A stretch of 64,000 bases of DNA from JAADHX01 sp964569385 (GCA_964569385.1 CAZMUM010000013.1:1-64000); one strand, 5' to 3'. Numbered from the stretch's first letter, positions 25,201 through 34,655 are shown. Notes: a model not told the origin generated them from the sequence alone. Numbers and translations: made by a program.

Positions 25201-25884
25201 GTGCTCGTTCTCGCAATTGAGACCGCTACTGCCCAGGTCGGGGCTGCGCTCGTCGACGAATCTGGGCTTGTCGGGTCTTTCCAGGTGGCACGGGACCGGC
25301 GTCATGCCGAAACTCTGGTGCCTGCCATCCGCCAGTTGCTGGACACCTGCTCAGTAGAGCTCACAGACGTCGAAGCAATTGGGGTCGATGTCGGACCTGG
25401 GTTGTTCACTGGTCTGAGGGTTGGTTTGGCGACGTCGAAATCAATGGCCTTCGCCCTTCAGATTCCAATGGTGCCGGTGACGAGTTTGGAGGTGTTGGCT
25501 AGCGAGACGCAATGGTGCGATGCACCAGTAGTGGCTGTGATCGACGCTCGTCGAGGCGAAGTTTTTCACCAGAGCTTTCGCGTAGGCGAAGCCCAGGGCG
25601 ATCCTGGTGTTGCCACTCCAGAAACGGTCAGAGATGCGCTCTCTGCCGATGCTGTGCTGATTGGCGATGGCGCCATCAGGTATGCAGCTGCATTCGAGGC
25701 GCACAGAGTTGCATCGACAATCGTGTACCCGTCGGCGGCGGTCGTGGGTCGATTTTGCTGTACCCGGGCTTTGGCGGGCGAGGCTGTTTCGCACGACCGT
25801 GTGGCACCGTTGTATCTGAGGCGTCCTGATGCAGTGGCCAACTGGGCCACCGTTTCTGGTCAAGTTTCAGGGAAGCACCAATGA
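25201..25884 (+). CDS. tsaB: tRNA t6A biosynthesis protein TsaB
   Basis: TsaB is the non-catalytic ASKHA-fold partner of TsaD. The GTG at 25201 gives LVLAIETATAQVGAALVD, the family start; the frame is open upstream to 25096 but that part overlaps tsaE. GVDVGPGLFTGLRVGLATSK is the signature. Length is 227 aa. It overlaps rimI by four bases. Confidence 0.95.
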   Translation: MLVLAIETATAQVGAALVDESGLVGSFQVARDRRHAETLVPAIRQLLDTCSVELTDVEAIGVDVGPGLFTGLRVGLATSKSMAFALQIPMVPVTSLEVLASETQWCDAPVVAVIDARRGEVFHQSFRVGEAQGDPGVATPETVRDALSADAVLIGDGAIRYAAAFEAHRVASTIVYPSAAVVGRFCCTRALAGEAVSHDRVAPLYLRRPDAVANWATVSGQVSGKHQ

Positions 25885-26414
25885 CCGATCAACGCGAGAT
25901 AACGGTTGAGCCGATGCGACGTCGGCATCTCGCTGCTGTTAGGGAGATCGACACCAAGGTCTATCCGCGCCCGTGGTCCCTGGCGTTATACCTTCAGGAA
26001 CTCAATCGTCCCGAAACCCGTATCTACTCGATCGTGCGCTATGAGAAGGTAATCGTTGGTTACGGGGGTCTGATGGTCGTCGGTACCGATGGTCACGTCA
26101 CGTCGGTTGCGACCGACCCCGAACACGCCGGACGAGGTGTAGCAACGAGGGCAATGCTCTCTATTTGTCGCGGCGCGGCGCTCAAGGATTGCACCGCTCT
26201 CACGCTTGAGGTTCGGTCGTCGAATGCCGGCGCCCAACGGCTGTACGCACGATTCGGGTTCGCCGAGGCCGGTGTGCGAAAGAACTACTACACCGATGTT
26301 GGCGAAGATGCCGTCATCATGTGGGCCCACAGGACCGACGAGGCCGAGTTCTTGGGCGGTCTTCGCGAGATCGAGGCCGAGCTCTCAGGTCCGACTAGAT
26401 GGCTCGACCAATGA
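25881..26414 (+). CDS. rimI: GNAT N-acetyltransferase, RimI-type
   Basis: RimI acetylates the N-terminus of ribosomal protein S18. Here the assignment rests on the GNAT core (VTSVATDPEHAGRGVATRAM, residues about 73-92, then LEVRSSNAGAQRLYARFGF) and on its position between tsaB and tsaD, the usual place. Length is 177 aa, about 25 longer than E. coli RimI at the C-terminus. It overlaps tsaD by 16 bases if tsaD starts at 26399. Confidence 0.88.
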   Translation: MTDQREITVEPMRRRHLAAVREIDTKVYPRPWSLALYLQELNRPETRIYSIVRYEKVIVGYGGLMVVGTDGHVTSVATDPEHAGRGVATRAMLSICRGAALKDCTALTLEVRSSNAGAQRLYARFGFAEAGVRKNYYTDVGEDAVIMWAHRTDEAEFLGGLREIEAELSGPTRWLDQ

Positions 26415-27427
26415 CTGAGACCATCCTCGGTATCGAGACCTCTTGTGACGAAACTGCCGCCGCTGTTGTTATTGGAGGGCGCGATATTCGTAGCAACATC
26501 ATTGCCAGCCAGATCGACCTGCATGCCGAGTTTGGCGGGGTGGTCCCCGAGATTGCGGGTCGGGCCCACGAGCAGCACATAACTGCGACCGTCGCGGCCG
26601 CACTCGATGAGGCCAAGGTATCTGCGGCTGAGATCGATGCTGTGGCCGCCACGGTTGGCCCGGGTCTGATCGGCTCATTGCTTGTCGGGGTGAGCGCGGC
26701 CAAGGCTCTTGCGCTGGTCTGGGACGTTCCCTTTGTCGGGGTGAACCACCTCGAAGCCCATTTTGAAGCCGCACTGTTGGAGGACCCGACCCTTGATCCT
26801 CCACTGTTGATCATTCTGGTATCGGGCGGTCACACAATGTTGGTGGCAATGGACGCAGCCCGGCGCTTTCAGCTGCTTGGGCGAACCCTCGACGACGCCG
26901 CCGGTGAGGCCTTCGACAAGGTGGCCCGATATCTCGAACTCGACTACCCGGGTGGCCCGGTAATCGACAGCTTGGCGAAATCTGGCGACCCAACTGCCGT
27001 GAACTTTCCTCGACCAATGCTCAGGGAGGGTCTCGACTTTTCGTTCAGTGGGGTCAAGACGTCGGTGATTAACCATGTACGCGCCAATCCTGACTACGAC
27101 GTCAATGACATTGCGGCTTCGTTTCAGGCTGCGGTGGTTGAGGTACTTGTGACCAAGGCCAGGCGAGCTGCCGATCAGATTGGCGCAAATGGAATATGTC
27201 TGGCTGGAGGCGTTGCCGCTAACAGCGCTCTTCGAGCGGCTGTGACCAAGGCCGGAGCAGCCGATGGGCGTCGAGTACTGTTGCCAAGACTCGATCTTTG
27301 TACCGACAACGCGGCCATGGTTGCCGCCTCGGGATGGTGGCGGCTGCGGTCATCTGGCCCCGATAAATTGGACGCCGGAGCCGATCCACGGCTAAAGGTG
27401 AGTTTCGTCGACGATCTGGGGTTGTGA
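26399..27427 (+). CDS. tsaD: tRNA N6-adenosine threonylcarbamoyltransferase
   Basis: TsaD transfers the threonylcarbamoyl group to A37 of ANN-decoding tRNAs. It has the start ETILGIETSCDETAAAVV, the metal-binding GRAHEQHITA (two histidines near residue 60), VSGGHTMLVAM, and the C-terminal CLAGGVAANSALR. Length is 342 aa from ATG 26399; the ATG at 26411 (MTETILG) would reduce the overlap with rimI and is an equal choice. Confidence 0.97.
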   Translation: MARPMTETILGIETSCDETAAAVVIGGRDIRSNIIASQIDLHAEFGGVVPEIAGRAHEQHITATVAAALDEAKVSAAEIDAVAATVGPGLIGSLLVGVSAAKALALVWDVPFVGVNHLEAHFEAALLEDPTLDPPLLIILVSGGHTMLVAMDAARRFQLLGRTLDDAAGEAFDKVARYLELDYPGGPVIDSLAKSGDPTAVNFPRPMLREGLDFSFSGVKTSVINHVRANPDYDVNDIAASFQAAVVEVLVTKARRAADQIGANGICLAGGVAANSALRAAVTKAGAADGRRVLLPRLDLCTDNAAMVAASGWWRLRSSGPDKLDAGADPRLKVSFVDDLGL

Positions 27428-27449
27428 GCAACACCGTCTGGGCCTATCG

Positions 27450-27476
27450 TTAGCACTCGCACCATGAGAGTGCTAA
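27450..27476 (+). promoter_or_regulatory. CIRCE operator (HrcA-binding site)
   Basis: TTAGCACTC at 27450-27458, nine bases, then GAGTGCTAA at 27468-27476: a perfect 9-9-9 CIRCE inverted repeat, 22 bases before groES. CIRCE is bound by the heat-shock repressor HrcA, so groES-groEL should be derepressed by heat or protein misfolding. hrcA itself is not in the window. Confidence 0.97.
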
Positions 27477-27498
27477 TGCCAATGGAGGCACAGTAAAG

Positions 27499-27789
27499 AT
27501 GAATCTTAAGCCCCTCGAGGACCGCATCGTCGTGCGCCCCAACGACGCCGAGGAGACCACCGCTAGCGGTTTGGTCATTCCTGATACTGCGAAGGAGAAG
27601 CCACAGCAGGGCACTGTTCTTGCTGTTGGACCTGGCCGTCGTTCGGACAACACCGGTGAGCTCATCCCCAACGATGTAGCTGTCGACGACGTTGTCGTTT
27701 ACAGCAAGTACGGCGGGACCGATATCACTATCGCTGGCGAGGACCTTCTTATCCTCAATGCCCGCGACGTGTTGGCGGTGGTGAAATAA
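27499..27789 (+). CDS. groES: Co-chaperonin GroES
   Basis: The 10-kDa lid of the GroEL chamber. MNLKPLEDRIVVRPNDAEET at the N-terminus; the mobile loop TASGLVIPDTAKEKPQQG and VVYSKYGGTDI follow. Length is 96 aa. groEL starts 3 bases after its stop. Confidence 0.98.
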   Translation: MNLKPLEDRIVVRPNDAEETTASGLVIPDTAKEKPQQGTVLAVGPGRRSDNTGELIPNDVAVDDVVVYSKYGGTDITIAGEDLLILNARDVLAVVK

Positions 27790-27792
27790 CTC

Positions 27793-29439
27793 ATGCCCAA
27801 GATCCTAAAGTTCAGTGAAGAGGCCCGTCGTGGCCTTGAGGCGGGCGTAAACAAACTCGCCGACGCCGTGAAGGTCACGCTCGGCCCACGCGGTCGCAAC
27901 GTCGTGCTCGAGAAGTCTTTCGGCGCCCCGACTATCACCAATGATGGTGTGTCGATCGCCCGCGAGATCGAGCTCGAAGATCCCTTTGAAAACATGGGCG
28001 CACAGCTCCTCAAAGAGGTTGCTACCAAGACCGACGATGTCGCCGGCGATGGCACCACCACCGCAACGGTGTTGGCGCAGGCCTTGATTCGTGAGGGGCT
28101 TCGTAACGTTGCCGCAGGCGCAAATCCGATGGCCCTAAAGCGTGGTATCGAGGCAGCTGTTGTTGTCGCGGTTGCCCGTATCGAAGAGATGTCAGAAGAT
28201 GTGTCATCCGACAAGGACAAGATTGCTTCGGTCGCAGCTATTTCGGCTGCTGATCCTGTTGTTGGTGAAATCCTGGCAGAGGCCTTTGACAAGGTCGGCA
28301 AAGATGGCGTGATTTCGGTCGAGGAATCCAATACGTTCGGTATCGAGCTTGACTTCACCGAAGGTATGCAGTTCGACAAGGGTTTCTTGTCGCCTTACTT
28401 CGTCACCGACCCTGACCGTCAAGAAGCAGTTCTTGAAGATCCTTACATCTTGTTTGTCAACGGCAAGATTGGCTCAGTACAAGAACTTGTACCTGTGCTC
28501 GAAAAGGTCATGCAAACCGGTAAAACCATGCTGATGATCGCCGAAGATGTTGAGGGCGAAGCCCTCGCAACTCTGGTGGTCAACAAGATTCGTGGCACCT
28601 TTACCTCTGTTGCTGTTAAGGCTCCAGGCTTTGGCGAACGCCGCAAGGCAATGCTCGCCGACATGGCGATTCTCACCGGTGGTCAGGTCATTGCCGAGGA
28701 AATCGGTCTCAAGCTCGACAACACCACGCTCGACCTGTTGGGCACTGCTCGTAAGGTCGTGGTCACCAAGGACGAGACGACCATTATCGACGGTGGTGGC
28801 AACAAGGCCGACGTCGAAGGGCGTGTGGCTCAGATCAAGCGCGAAATCGACGATACCGACTCCGATTGGGATCGTGAGAAGCTCCAAGAGCGTCTTGCCA
28901 AACTTGCTGGTGGCGTTGCTGTCATTCAGGTTGGTGCGGCCAGCGAGGTCGAGCTCAAAGAGAAGAAGCACCGCATGGAAGATGCCGTCTCGGCGACCCG
29001 TGCAGCCATCGACGAGGGCATCGTCCCCGGCGGCGGTACGGCTCTTCTTCGTGCCCGCGACGCCATCAACGAACTCGACCTATCTGGTGATGAAGCCACT
29101 GGTGCGTCGATCGTGTATCGCGCCCTCGATGCTCCCACTCGTCTCATTGCCGCTAATGCCGGCTTTGAGGGTGCCGTTGTGGTTCAGCGAGTAGAAGCTG
29201 GTTCTGGCGGTGACGGCTTCAATGCCGCTACCGGCGAATACGAGAACCTTGTCGACGCAGGCATTATCGATCCGGCCAAGGTGACTCGTTCGGCGCTTCA
29301 GAATGCGGCCTCGATCGCAGCCCTGATGCTCACCACCGAGACTCTCGTCACCGACAAACCAGAAGCCGATGATCCGGCGGCTGCCGCTGCGGCTATGGGC
29401 GGTATGGGCGGTATGGGTGGAATGCCAGGCATGATGTAG
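27793..29439 (+). CDS. groEL: Chaperonin GroEL
   Basis: The 60-kDa chaperonin subunit (548 aa). The ATP-site segments NVVLEKSFGAPTITNDG and DGTTTATVLAQALIREG, and later VPGGGTALLRA, are clear. The C-terminus is the Gly-Met tail GGMGGMGGMPGMM, typical of the housekeeping copy rather than a His-rich paralogue. It is co-transcribed with groES behind CIRCE and closed by a strong terminator. Confidence 0.98.
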   Translation: MPKILKFSEEARRGLEAGVNKLADAVKVTLGPRGRNVVLEKSFGAPTITNDGVSIAREIELEDPFENMGAQLLKEVATKTDDVAGDGTTTATVLAQALIREGLRNVAAGANPMALKRGIEAAVVVAVARIEEMSEDVSSDKDKIASVAAISAADPVVGEILAEAFDKVGKDGVISVEESNTFGIELDFTEGMQFDKGFLSPYFVTDPDRQEAVLEDPYILFVNGKIGSVQELVPVLEKVMQTGKTMLMIAEDVEGEALATLVVNKIRGTFTSVAVKAPGFGERRKAMLADMAILTGGQVIAEEIGLKLDNTTLDLLGTARKVVVTKDETTIIDGGGNKADVEGRVAQIKREIDDTDSDWDREKLQERLAKLAGGVAVIQVGAASEVELKEKKHRMEDAVSATRAAIDEGIVPGGGTALLRARDAINELDLSGDEATGASIVYRALDAPTRLIAANAGFEGAVVVQRVEAGSGGDGFNAATGEYENLVDAGIIDPAKVTRSALQNAASIAALMLTTETLVTDKPEADDPAAAAAAMGGMGGMGGMPGMM

Positions 29440-29491
29440 TTCATCTGGCGCAGGGATCTTCTCGGTCCTCAGCGTTGGTTGTAACCTGAAC

Positions 29492-29529
29492 AACAGCCCC
29501 GACGGCAGCGTCGGGGCTGTTGTCGTTTT
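29492..29529 (+). terminator. Rho-independent terminator of groES-groEL
   Basis: A 12-bp perfect stem, AACAGCCCCGAC (29492-29503) with GTCGGGGCTGTT (29510-29521), 6-base loop, followed by GTCGTTTT. It lies 52 bases after the groEL stop. Confidence 0.92.
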
Positions 29530-29583
29530 GGTGCTCGACATGTCTGCTGCATCGGGACTGATGGCTTGTAACTTTGATCTTTG

Positions 29584-30457
29584 ATGTCAAACTCACGCGG
29601 CGGCAAGCAGATAATCCCTAGGCCGCCCGACGTCGTTGCGGGTGCGCATCCGCCGTGGGCTGATAGCCCCGAACTGGCCGACCTATCCGTGCTTCGGAAA
29701 CGACTAGCTCGTCGCCCAAACCGGGCGTCATCGACTGCTATGCCGTTCATCAATGCCGATGCAGCTGTTCTGGTGGCGTTGCATGAATCTGGCGATGGGC
29801 TGAGTGTTGTGCTGACAAAGCGGAGCAGCAGACTGCGCACTCATCGTGGCGAGATCGCGTTTCCTGGCGGTCGTCAGGATAGGGGCGAGGCTCTTCGAAC
29901 CACTGCACTTCGAGAAGCTGAGGAAGAAATTGGCCTTCGACCGGGTCTCGTTGAGATCGTGGGCGAACTCGACCGGCTCACGACGCTGACGTCTCAGTCG
30001 GCGATTTACCCCTTTGTGGGCGTAGTTCCGCCCGGTCTGGTGTTTGTACCCAATCCGGGCGAGGTCGAGTCGGTTTTTTCGGTTCCGCTTGCCGAACTGG
30101 TTGTCCCAGGTGTCTTCCACGAGGAACTCTGGAGCCTGAGTGGCGCAGGCGANNNNNNNNNNNNNNNNNNNNNNNNNNNNNNNNNNNNNNNNNNNNNNNN
30201 NNNNNNNNNNNNNNNNNNNNNNNNNNNNNNNNNNNNNNNNNNNNNNNNNNNNTCAGAAGGATCGGAGCCTGAGTGGCGCAGGCGATCAGAAGGATCGGAG
30301 CCTGAGTGGCGCAGGCGATCAGAAGGATCGGAGCCTGAGTAGACCGGTGCGGTTTTTCGAGTTGGCCGATGAGACGGTTTGGGGCGCGTCTGCCACGATA
30401 CTTTTTGATCTGCTTTGCGAGTTATGTGGCGCTTCCGGTCCGAGCGGAGTTGGGTGA
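29584..30457 (+). CDS. NUDIX hydrolase (CoA pyrophosphatase-like) with in-frame minisatellite; assembly gap inside
   Basis: The Nudix box is complete: GGRQDRGEALRTTALREAEE plus EIGL (about residues 97-120), after RTHRGEIAFPG, as in CoA diphosphatases. The frame runs to ELWSLSGAG at 30152, where 100 N begin. After the gap, repeat units read GDQKDRSLSGA and end SRPVRFFELADETVWGASA, the normal C-terminal part of this family, to the stop at 30457. The post-gap frame matches if the gap holds whole 33-bp units, since 33 bp is 11 codons. So this is probably one continuous gene with an 11-residue repeat inserted between ELW and RPVRFF. True length is unknown because N-run sizes are arbitrary. Confidence 0.8.
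30131..30340 (+). repeat. 33-bp minisatellite array, locus 1 (inside the NUDIX gene, broken by N)
   Basis: Left of the gap is one partial unit (30131-30152, GGAGCCTGAGTGGCGCAGGC + GA). Right of it are two full units (30253-30285, 30286-30318) and a 22-base partial (30319-30340). All copies seen are identical. The array begins and ends with GGAGCCTGAGT; removing all units would leave ELW-SLS-RPVRFFEL, a normal NUDIX sequence. Copy number is unknown: the assembler failed inside the array. Confidence 0.93.
30153..30252. other. Scaffold gap (100 N) inside a repeat array
   Basis: Exactly 100 N, the standard placeholder length. Both sides carry the same 33-bp repeat, so the gap is most simply explained by unresolved tandem copies. 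Confidence 0.97.
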
Positions 30458-30547
30458 TTTGAGCGCGGGTCCGCGGGGCGCCGCCCTTTGCTGGTGCTGA
30501 CACGGCTTTGATATAGGGGCTCGCTGAAAGCCAGTCGGTGTGGGCGC

Positions 30548-31756
30548 TCAGTCTTCGACGTCGTTGGTTGCTAATGGATAGCCGGGCTGCTGAGCGTGGA
30601 GCCATTGCTCGAATGCGTCGCTGTTTGGCACGTCGCGGCCCGAGTCTCGAGATGCGAAATACCTAAACCGAAGGAAGTCGCAGAACCCCTGAATGGGGTC
30701 ACCAGACGGGTTGATCTGGCGCAGCCGATCGAGGAGCGGGTCGAGGACGTCGAGCCGCCAACGGATCGCGGCCAACGTCTTGTTCGACCTGGAGGCCTCT
30801 GAGCGAGCCTGGTATCGATAGAGATCGGTCAGGATCTGGGTTGCTTGACCCTCGCTTGCCTCAACTCCGGTCAGTTGCCGCAGTCGGTCCGCATGGAAGG
30901 TTCGTTTGCCTACAACGGTCTCGAGCCGCAACCTGTCACCGCCCGTTACTACCTCGAGGTCGATCTCCTCGACAGTGAAGCCAAGTTCGTTCAACTCCTG
31001 GACGCGTTCGGTTATGCGCCATCGTTGCGTCGTGGGAATCACGATGTCCTTGGTGAGCTGATCCCAGAGCGTCTCGTACCGTGTCTCGATAGCGTCGCCA
31101 AGACTCAGATCGGCGTGGTTGATGTCAGTGCCCAACGAGGCGGCGATATCGGCCATCCCTCCTGCGACGTTTATCTTCATGATTTCGAGGTCTTCCTGTC
31201 GCTGCCCGTCGCTGAGTTGTTTGTGCAGCTCAGCGGTTTCGGCGTCGACCATGAGGGTCTGGATTCCGGCAGCGTCGTATCGGTACAACACGTTAGACAG
31301 AGAACAATCCCTCCAATGGCAGCCAGCGAGGTGCAGTTGCACGAGCAGTGTTGCGAATGCCGCGAGCATCTGGTTTCGGCGCCGCCCGAAACCATGACCT
31401 TCTAGCAACTCGCGATAGCTGAAGGAGAACTCGACGTACAAGGTGATCAACGCAGCCGACCGCTCTGCTGTGCGGTCGGCGTGTCGCATCTCGACTAGCC
31501 CAACAGGAGTAACAGCGAGCCCTGCGGACTTCTCCAGGGCCCGCAGTACCTCGAAGTCCTGACGGGCGGCTCGACTGGGAAGTTCCTTGATGGCGTAGAT
31601 GGCCTGGTCGTAGACAACGAAGCGAACCTCGTGTCGCGAGATGCCCTTGGGGAGGTCGATTAGCCGCTCAGATGACCAGTCCGTCAACGAGGTATTCCAC
31701 GGCAGATCCAGGAAATCAGGGTGCCCCGGTCGGATAGTCAGGGTGAAGCCGGACAT
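30548..31756 (-). CDS. DUF4032 / kinase-like protein
   Basis: A 402-aa protein resembling the actinobacterial DUF4032 family, whose N-terminal half looks like a lipopolysaccharide-kinase/protein-kinase fold. Visible kinase-type features are RFVVYDQAIYAIKELPSRAA (a beta strand with AIKE, candidate ATP lysine, near residue 55), CHWRDCSLSNVLYRYD (a catalytic-loop-like segment with Asp and Asn, near 168) and LMVDAETAEL (metal-Asp-like, near 188). The C-terminal 180 residues are helical, without known motifs. No signal peptide or membrane segment. The substrate is unknown. It is transcribed away from the GGDEF-EAL gene. Confidence 0.75.
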   Translation of the reverse strand: MSGFTLTIRPGHPDFLDLPWNTSLTDWSSERLIDLPKGISRHEVRFVVYDQAIYAIKELPSRAARQDFEVLRALEKSAGLAVTPVGLVEMRHADRTAERSAALITLYVEFSFSYRELLEGHGFGRRRNQMLAAFATLLVQLHLAGCHWRDCSLSNVLYRYDAAGIQTLMVDAETAELHKQLSDGQRQEDLEIMKINVAGGMADIAASLGTDINHADLSLGDAIETRYETLWDQLTKDIVIPTTQRWRITERVQELNELGFTVEEIDLEVVTGGDRLRLETVVGKRTFHADRLRQLTGVEASEGQATQILTDLYRYQARSEASRSNKTLAAIRWRLDVLDPLLDRLRQINPSGDPIQGFCDFLRFRYFASRDSGRDVPNSDAFEQWLHAQQPGYPLATNDVED

Positions 31757-32050
31757 GTGGACTGATATTACTCGCCTGACCTACGAGCCACGCGGCGTTG
31801 CGACCTACTCCCCACCGCCGAACCTCGCTGAAACCCGAAGCTCCAGTTACAGATGCAGATTTCGTGAGCAAAAGTGGCCCCAACTCGAGCTAGCGGGGCA
31901 CTGCTCTAACCTCGGAAATTCAAGGCCAGAACCTCATCGAGAGCCTCTCACGGCCGACCGGTCATGTGAGGAAACACTCGTGACTATTCGGCAGAGAACA
32001 TTCTGTGCTGCGCCCGGTGGGCGGGCGACAGTGGGTGGACGGGCCGCTTG
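31757..32050. other. Divergent intergenic region, nothing further recognised
   Basis: 294 bases between the DUF4032 gene (leftward) and the GGDEF-EAL gene (rightward). It must hold promoters for both, but no confident -35/-10 pair, operator or RNA fold was identified. Small open frames here show no family resemblance. Confidence 0.5.
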
Positions 32051-34645
32051 ATGATCCCCCGCGTCCGCCGTCAGGTACAGAAGTTGTCTCTCTCGGCAGC
32101 TCAGAAGGTGAGCCTCGTTTCGATCGGTTTGGCGTTGGCCACGGTCGCCTTGCTGATCTTTATGCCTGGGGGCACCGCCGAGCGGTCCTCGTTAACTCAG
32201 ATTCTCCCGTTTATCGCAGCGTTTTTCGTATCGGAATCTGTTGTGTTCAACCTTGAGATCCGTAAACAGGCTCACTCGTTCTCGATCACCGAAGCGATTC
32301 TGGTGATTGCGGTGTTTTCGCTCGACCCCACCTCGATGGTCATCGCGGCACCGGTCGGAGCTGGAATTGCGCTTGTAATTGTGCGGCGAATGACGCCTCT
32401 GAAGGTCTTTTTCAATCTGTCGAAGTTCGCGGTTGAGGCTGCTGTTGTTGCATTCGTCGTGATGGCTATCAGCCAGACCAACGCTCTGACCTTGGCTAGC
32501 GGATCGGCCGCGATTCTTGCCGTGGCATTGGCTGACTTTGTTGGGGCGACGTCAGTTTTCTCGGCGATCTGGATCTTTGAGGGCCGCCCCCGACGCCGTC
32601 AAGCTATGGATGTCTATCGGGCCCAGATGATGGTCACCCTCATCGGTGGTTCGTTCGGCGTAATTGGTGCCGGGGCGCTTGAGGCTGGTCCGTTCACCCT
32701 CGTGTTCTTGGCAGTGGTCGGAATTGGGCTGGTCGCGATCTTCAGACAGCACGCCACTGTGACGAGCCGCTATACGGGGCTACAGACTCTCCACGACTTC
32801 AGCCGCACGATCGCGAACGATGTCGACGTGGATCGAGTGCTTGTCACCGCGATGACCGATGTGGTCGACGTGATTGCGGCGACGACAGTGTCGGTAATCG
32901 TCTTCGAAGACGGATCGTTTGGTCCTCCGGGTGTCTATCGGTCCGTTGATCGCCAATTGACGCACGAACCATTCGAGTCGCCATCGACAGTCGTAGCGTG
33001 GATGGCGGTAATGACCGATGAAGCAGTTGTACGCGACGTGGCAGCTGTTGACAGCGAAATTGGCCGGTCTCTTGGCGTCCTCGATGGCCAGATGGTGTCG
33101 ATGACACTGGGCCTACGCGACGACGAGGCGGTCATATTCGTTGCGACCAAATCGGCCACCGCCGTCGGCAACTTCGATAAGGCCAGCGCCGATCAGGTTG
33201 GTGCGCTCGTCCGGCAACTGTCAGCGACTTTGCGCAACGGCTTGTTCGTACGGTTGTTGGACGATGCATCTCGACGCGATGAGCTGACCGGCCTCGCCAA
33301 TCGTGGTGAGTTCATCAGCCTTGTCGATGCTGCGCCCGATCGTCCGATGGCGGTAGTCACTATTGGTCTTCAGAGTTTCGACGAGGTCAACGAAACGCTC
33401 GGACACGAGGCCGGTGACGCCATGATCATGGCCACCGCCGAACAACTCGATGTTGCCTTTTCAGATATGGCCTACGCCGTTGCCAGAATTAACGGCGGCA
33501 CCTTTGCTGTCGCCTTGCCGATGTCGAGCCTCGAGAGCATCCACGCCACGATCAGGGGAGCACTGAGTCGTTTCGCTGCTGGGTCGTCGGTTGGTGAACT
33601 CCGCCTCGACATGCGTTGCAGCGCCGGCGTAGTAGCGATTGCTGATCGTAGCGAGGCCGACGGCGCCACTCTGGTCCAGCGCGGGGACCTCGCGCTAAAT
33701 GATGCCAAACGTGTTGGTCAACTCATTGCCGACTACCGCCCCGAACTAGATGAGACCCAGCTGCGACGAGTCATGCTCGTTGCCGAACTCAGGGAAGCCA
33801 TAGCGGCTCACGGGTTCGAGCTCTGGTTCCAGCCCAAACTCGACCTCCAGACTGGAGATGTCATTGGCGCTGAGGCGTTGATTCGATGGATCCACAAAGA
33901 CCTCGGCTTTGTTCCGCCCGATGAGTTTATTGCGCTGGCAGAGACCACGGGTTTGGTGGGTGAGATTACGTCTCAGGTCCTCGAGATGGCAGCCGCTGAA
34001 GCCCGACGCTGGCTCGACCGTGGTAATCCCATGATGATCGCCGTCAACCTGTCGGCTCACGACCTTATTGATCCTCGGCTTCCCGGCCGCCTGGCTGAGT
34101 TGCTTGACCGTCACCAGATCGATGTTGCCCACCTTGGTCTCGAACTTACCGAGACGGCCGCAGTGGCTGACGGAACCCAGATCACGGCAACTCTCGAACA
34201 CCTTCGCGAGATGGGCTTCACGTTGTATGTCGACGACTACGGAACTGGGTACTCCTCGCTCTCGTATCTGAGGTCGCTACCGATCCATTCCCTGAAGATT
34301 GACCAAGCATTCGTTAAGAACCTTGCGTCCGACGAATCCGATGAAGTCATTGTTCAGAGCACGATCGATATGGCTCATCGGCTCGGGTTGTCGGTCGTGG
34401 CTGAGGGTGTGGAGGACTTCGGGGCCTACGAGCGTCTGCGAGAGCTTGGGTGTGAGATGGCCCAGGGCTACTTCATGGCCCGTCCGATGCGATCGAACGA
34501 CTTCGAGGCTTGGGTGAAGGATCTGCCCAAACTCAAGGCTCTACTCGGGTATGGCGAGGATCGCCGATCCGATGATAATGACGGCGTCGAGCCTGGCCAG
34601 GCCAGTACCGACGAGGTGCACGAGGTATCGAACCCGCTGACCTAG
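32051..34645 (+). CDS. Membrane GAF-GGDEF(degenerate)-EAL protein, probable c-di-GMP phosphodiesterase
   Basis: 864 aa from ATG 32051 (a TTG just before is also open). Residues about 15-230 form several membrane helices, then a GAF-like region (about 245-400). The GGDEF domain keeps RDELTGLANRGEF (near 410), but the active-site motif reads NGGTFAVAL near 482 instead of GG(D/E)EF, so cyclase activity is unlikely. The EAL domain looks active: GAEALIRW (near 606), MIAVNLSAHDL, LELTETAAV, YVDDYGTGYSSLSYLRS, LKIDQAFV and VAEGVED, covering the metal and catalytic residues. Expected role: c-di-GMP hydrolysis controlled by a membrane or GAF signal. Confidence 0.9.
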   Translation: MIPRVRRQVQKLSLSAAQKVSLVSIGLALATVALLIFMPGGTAERSSLTQILPFIAAFFVSESVVFNLEIRKQAHSFSITEAILVIAVFSLDPTSMVIAAPVGAGIALVIVRRMTPLKVFFNLSKFAVEAAVVAFVVMAISQTNALTLASGSAAILAVALADFVGATSVFSAIWIFEGRPRRRQAMDVYRAQMMVTLIGGSFGVIGAGALEAGPFTLVFLAVVGIGLVAIFRQHATVTSRYTGLQTLHDFSRTIANDVDVDRVLVTAMTDVVDVIAATTVSVIVFEDGSFGPPGVYRSVDRQLTHEPFESPSTVVAWMAVMTDEAVVRDVAAVDSEIGRSLGVLDGQMVSMTLGLRDDEAVIFVATKSATAVGNFDKASADQVGALVRQLSATLRNGLFVRLLDDASRRDELTGLANRGEFISLVDAAPDRPMAVVTIGLQSFDEVNETLGHEAGDAMIMATAEQLDVAFSDMAYAVARINGGTFAVALPMSSLESIHATIRGALSRFAAGSSVGELRLDMRCSAGVVAIADRSEADGATLVQRGDLALNDAKRVGQLIADYRPELDETQLRRVMLVAELREAIAAHGFELWFQPKLDLQTGDVIGAEALIRWIHKDLGFVPPDEFIALAETTGLVGEITSQVLEMAAAEARRWLDRGNPMMIAVNLSAHDLIDPRLPGRLAELLDRHQIDVAHLGLELTETAAVADGTQITATLEHLREMGFTLYVDDYGTGYSSLSYLRSLPIHSLKIDQAFVKNLASDESDEVIVQSTIDMAHRLGLSVVAEGVEDFGAYERLRELGCEMAQGYFMARPMRSNDFEAWVKDLPKLKALLGYGEDRRSDDNDGVEPGQASTDEVHEVSNPLT

Positions 34646-34655
34646 AATGGTCGTT

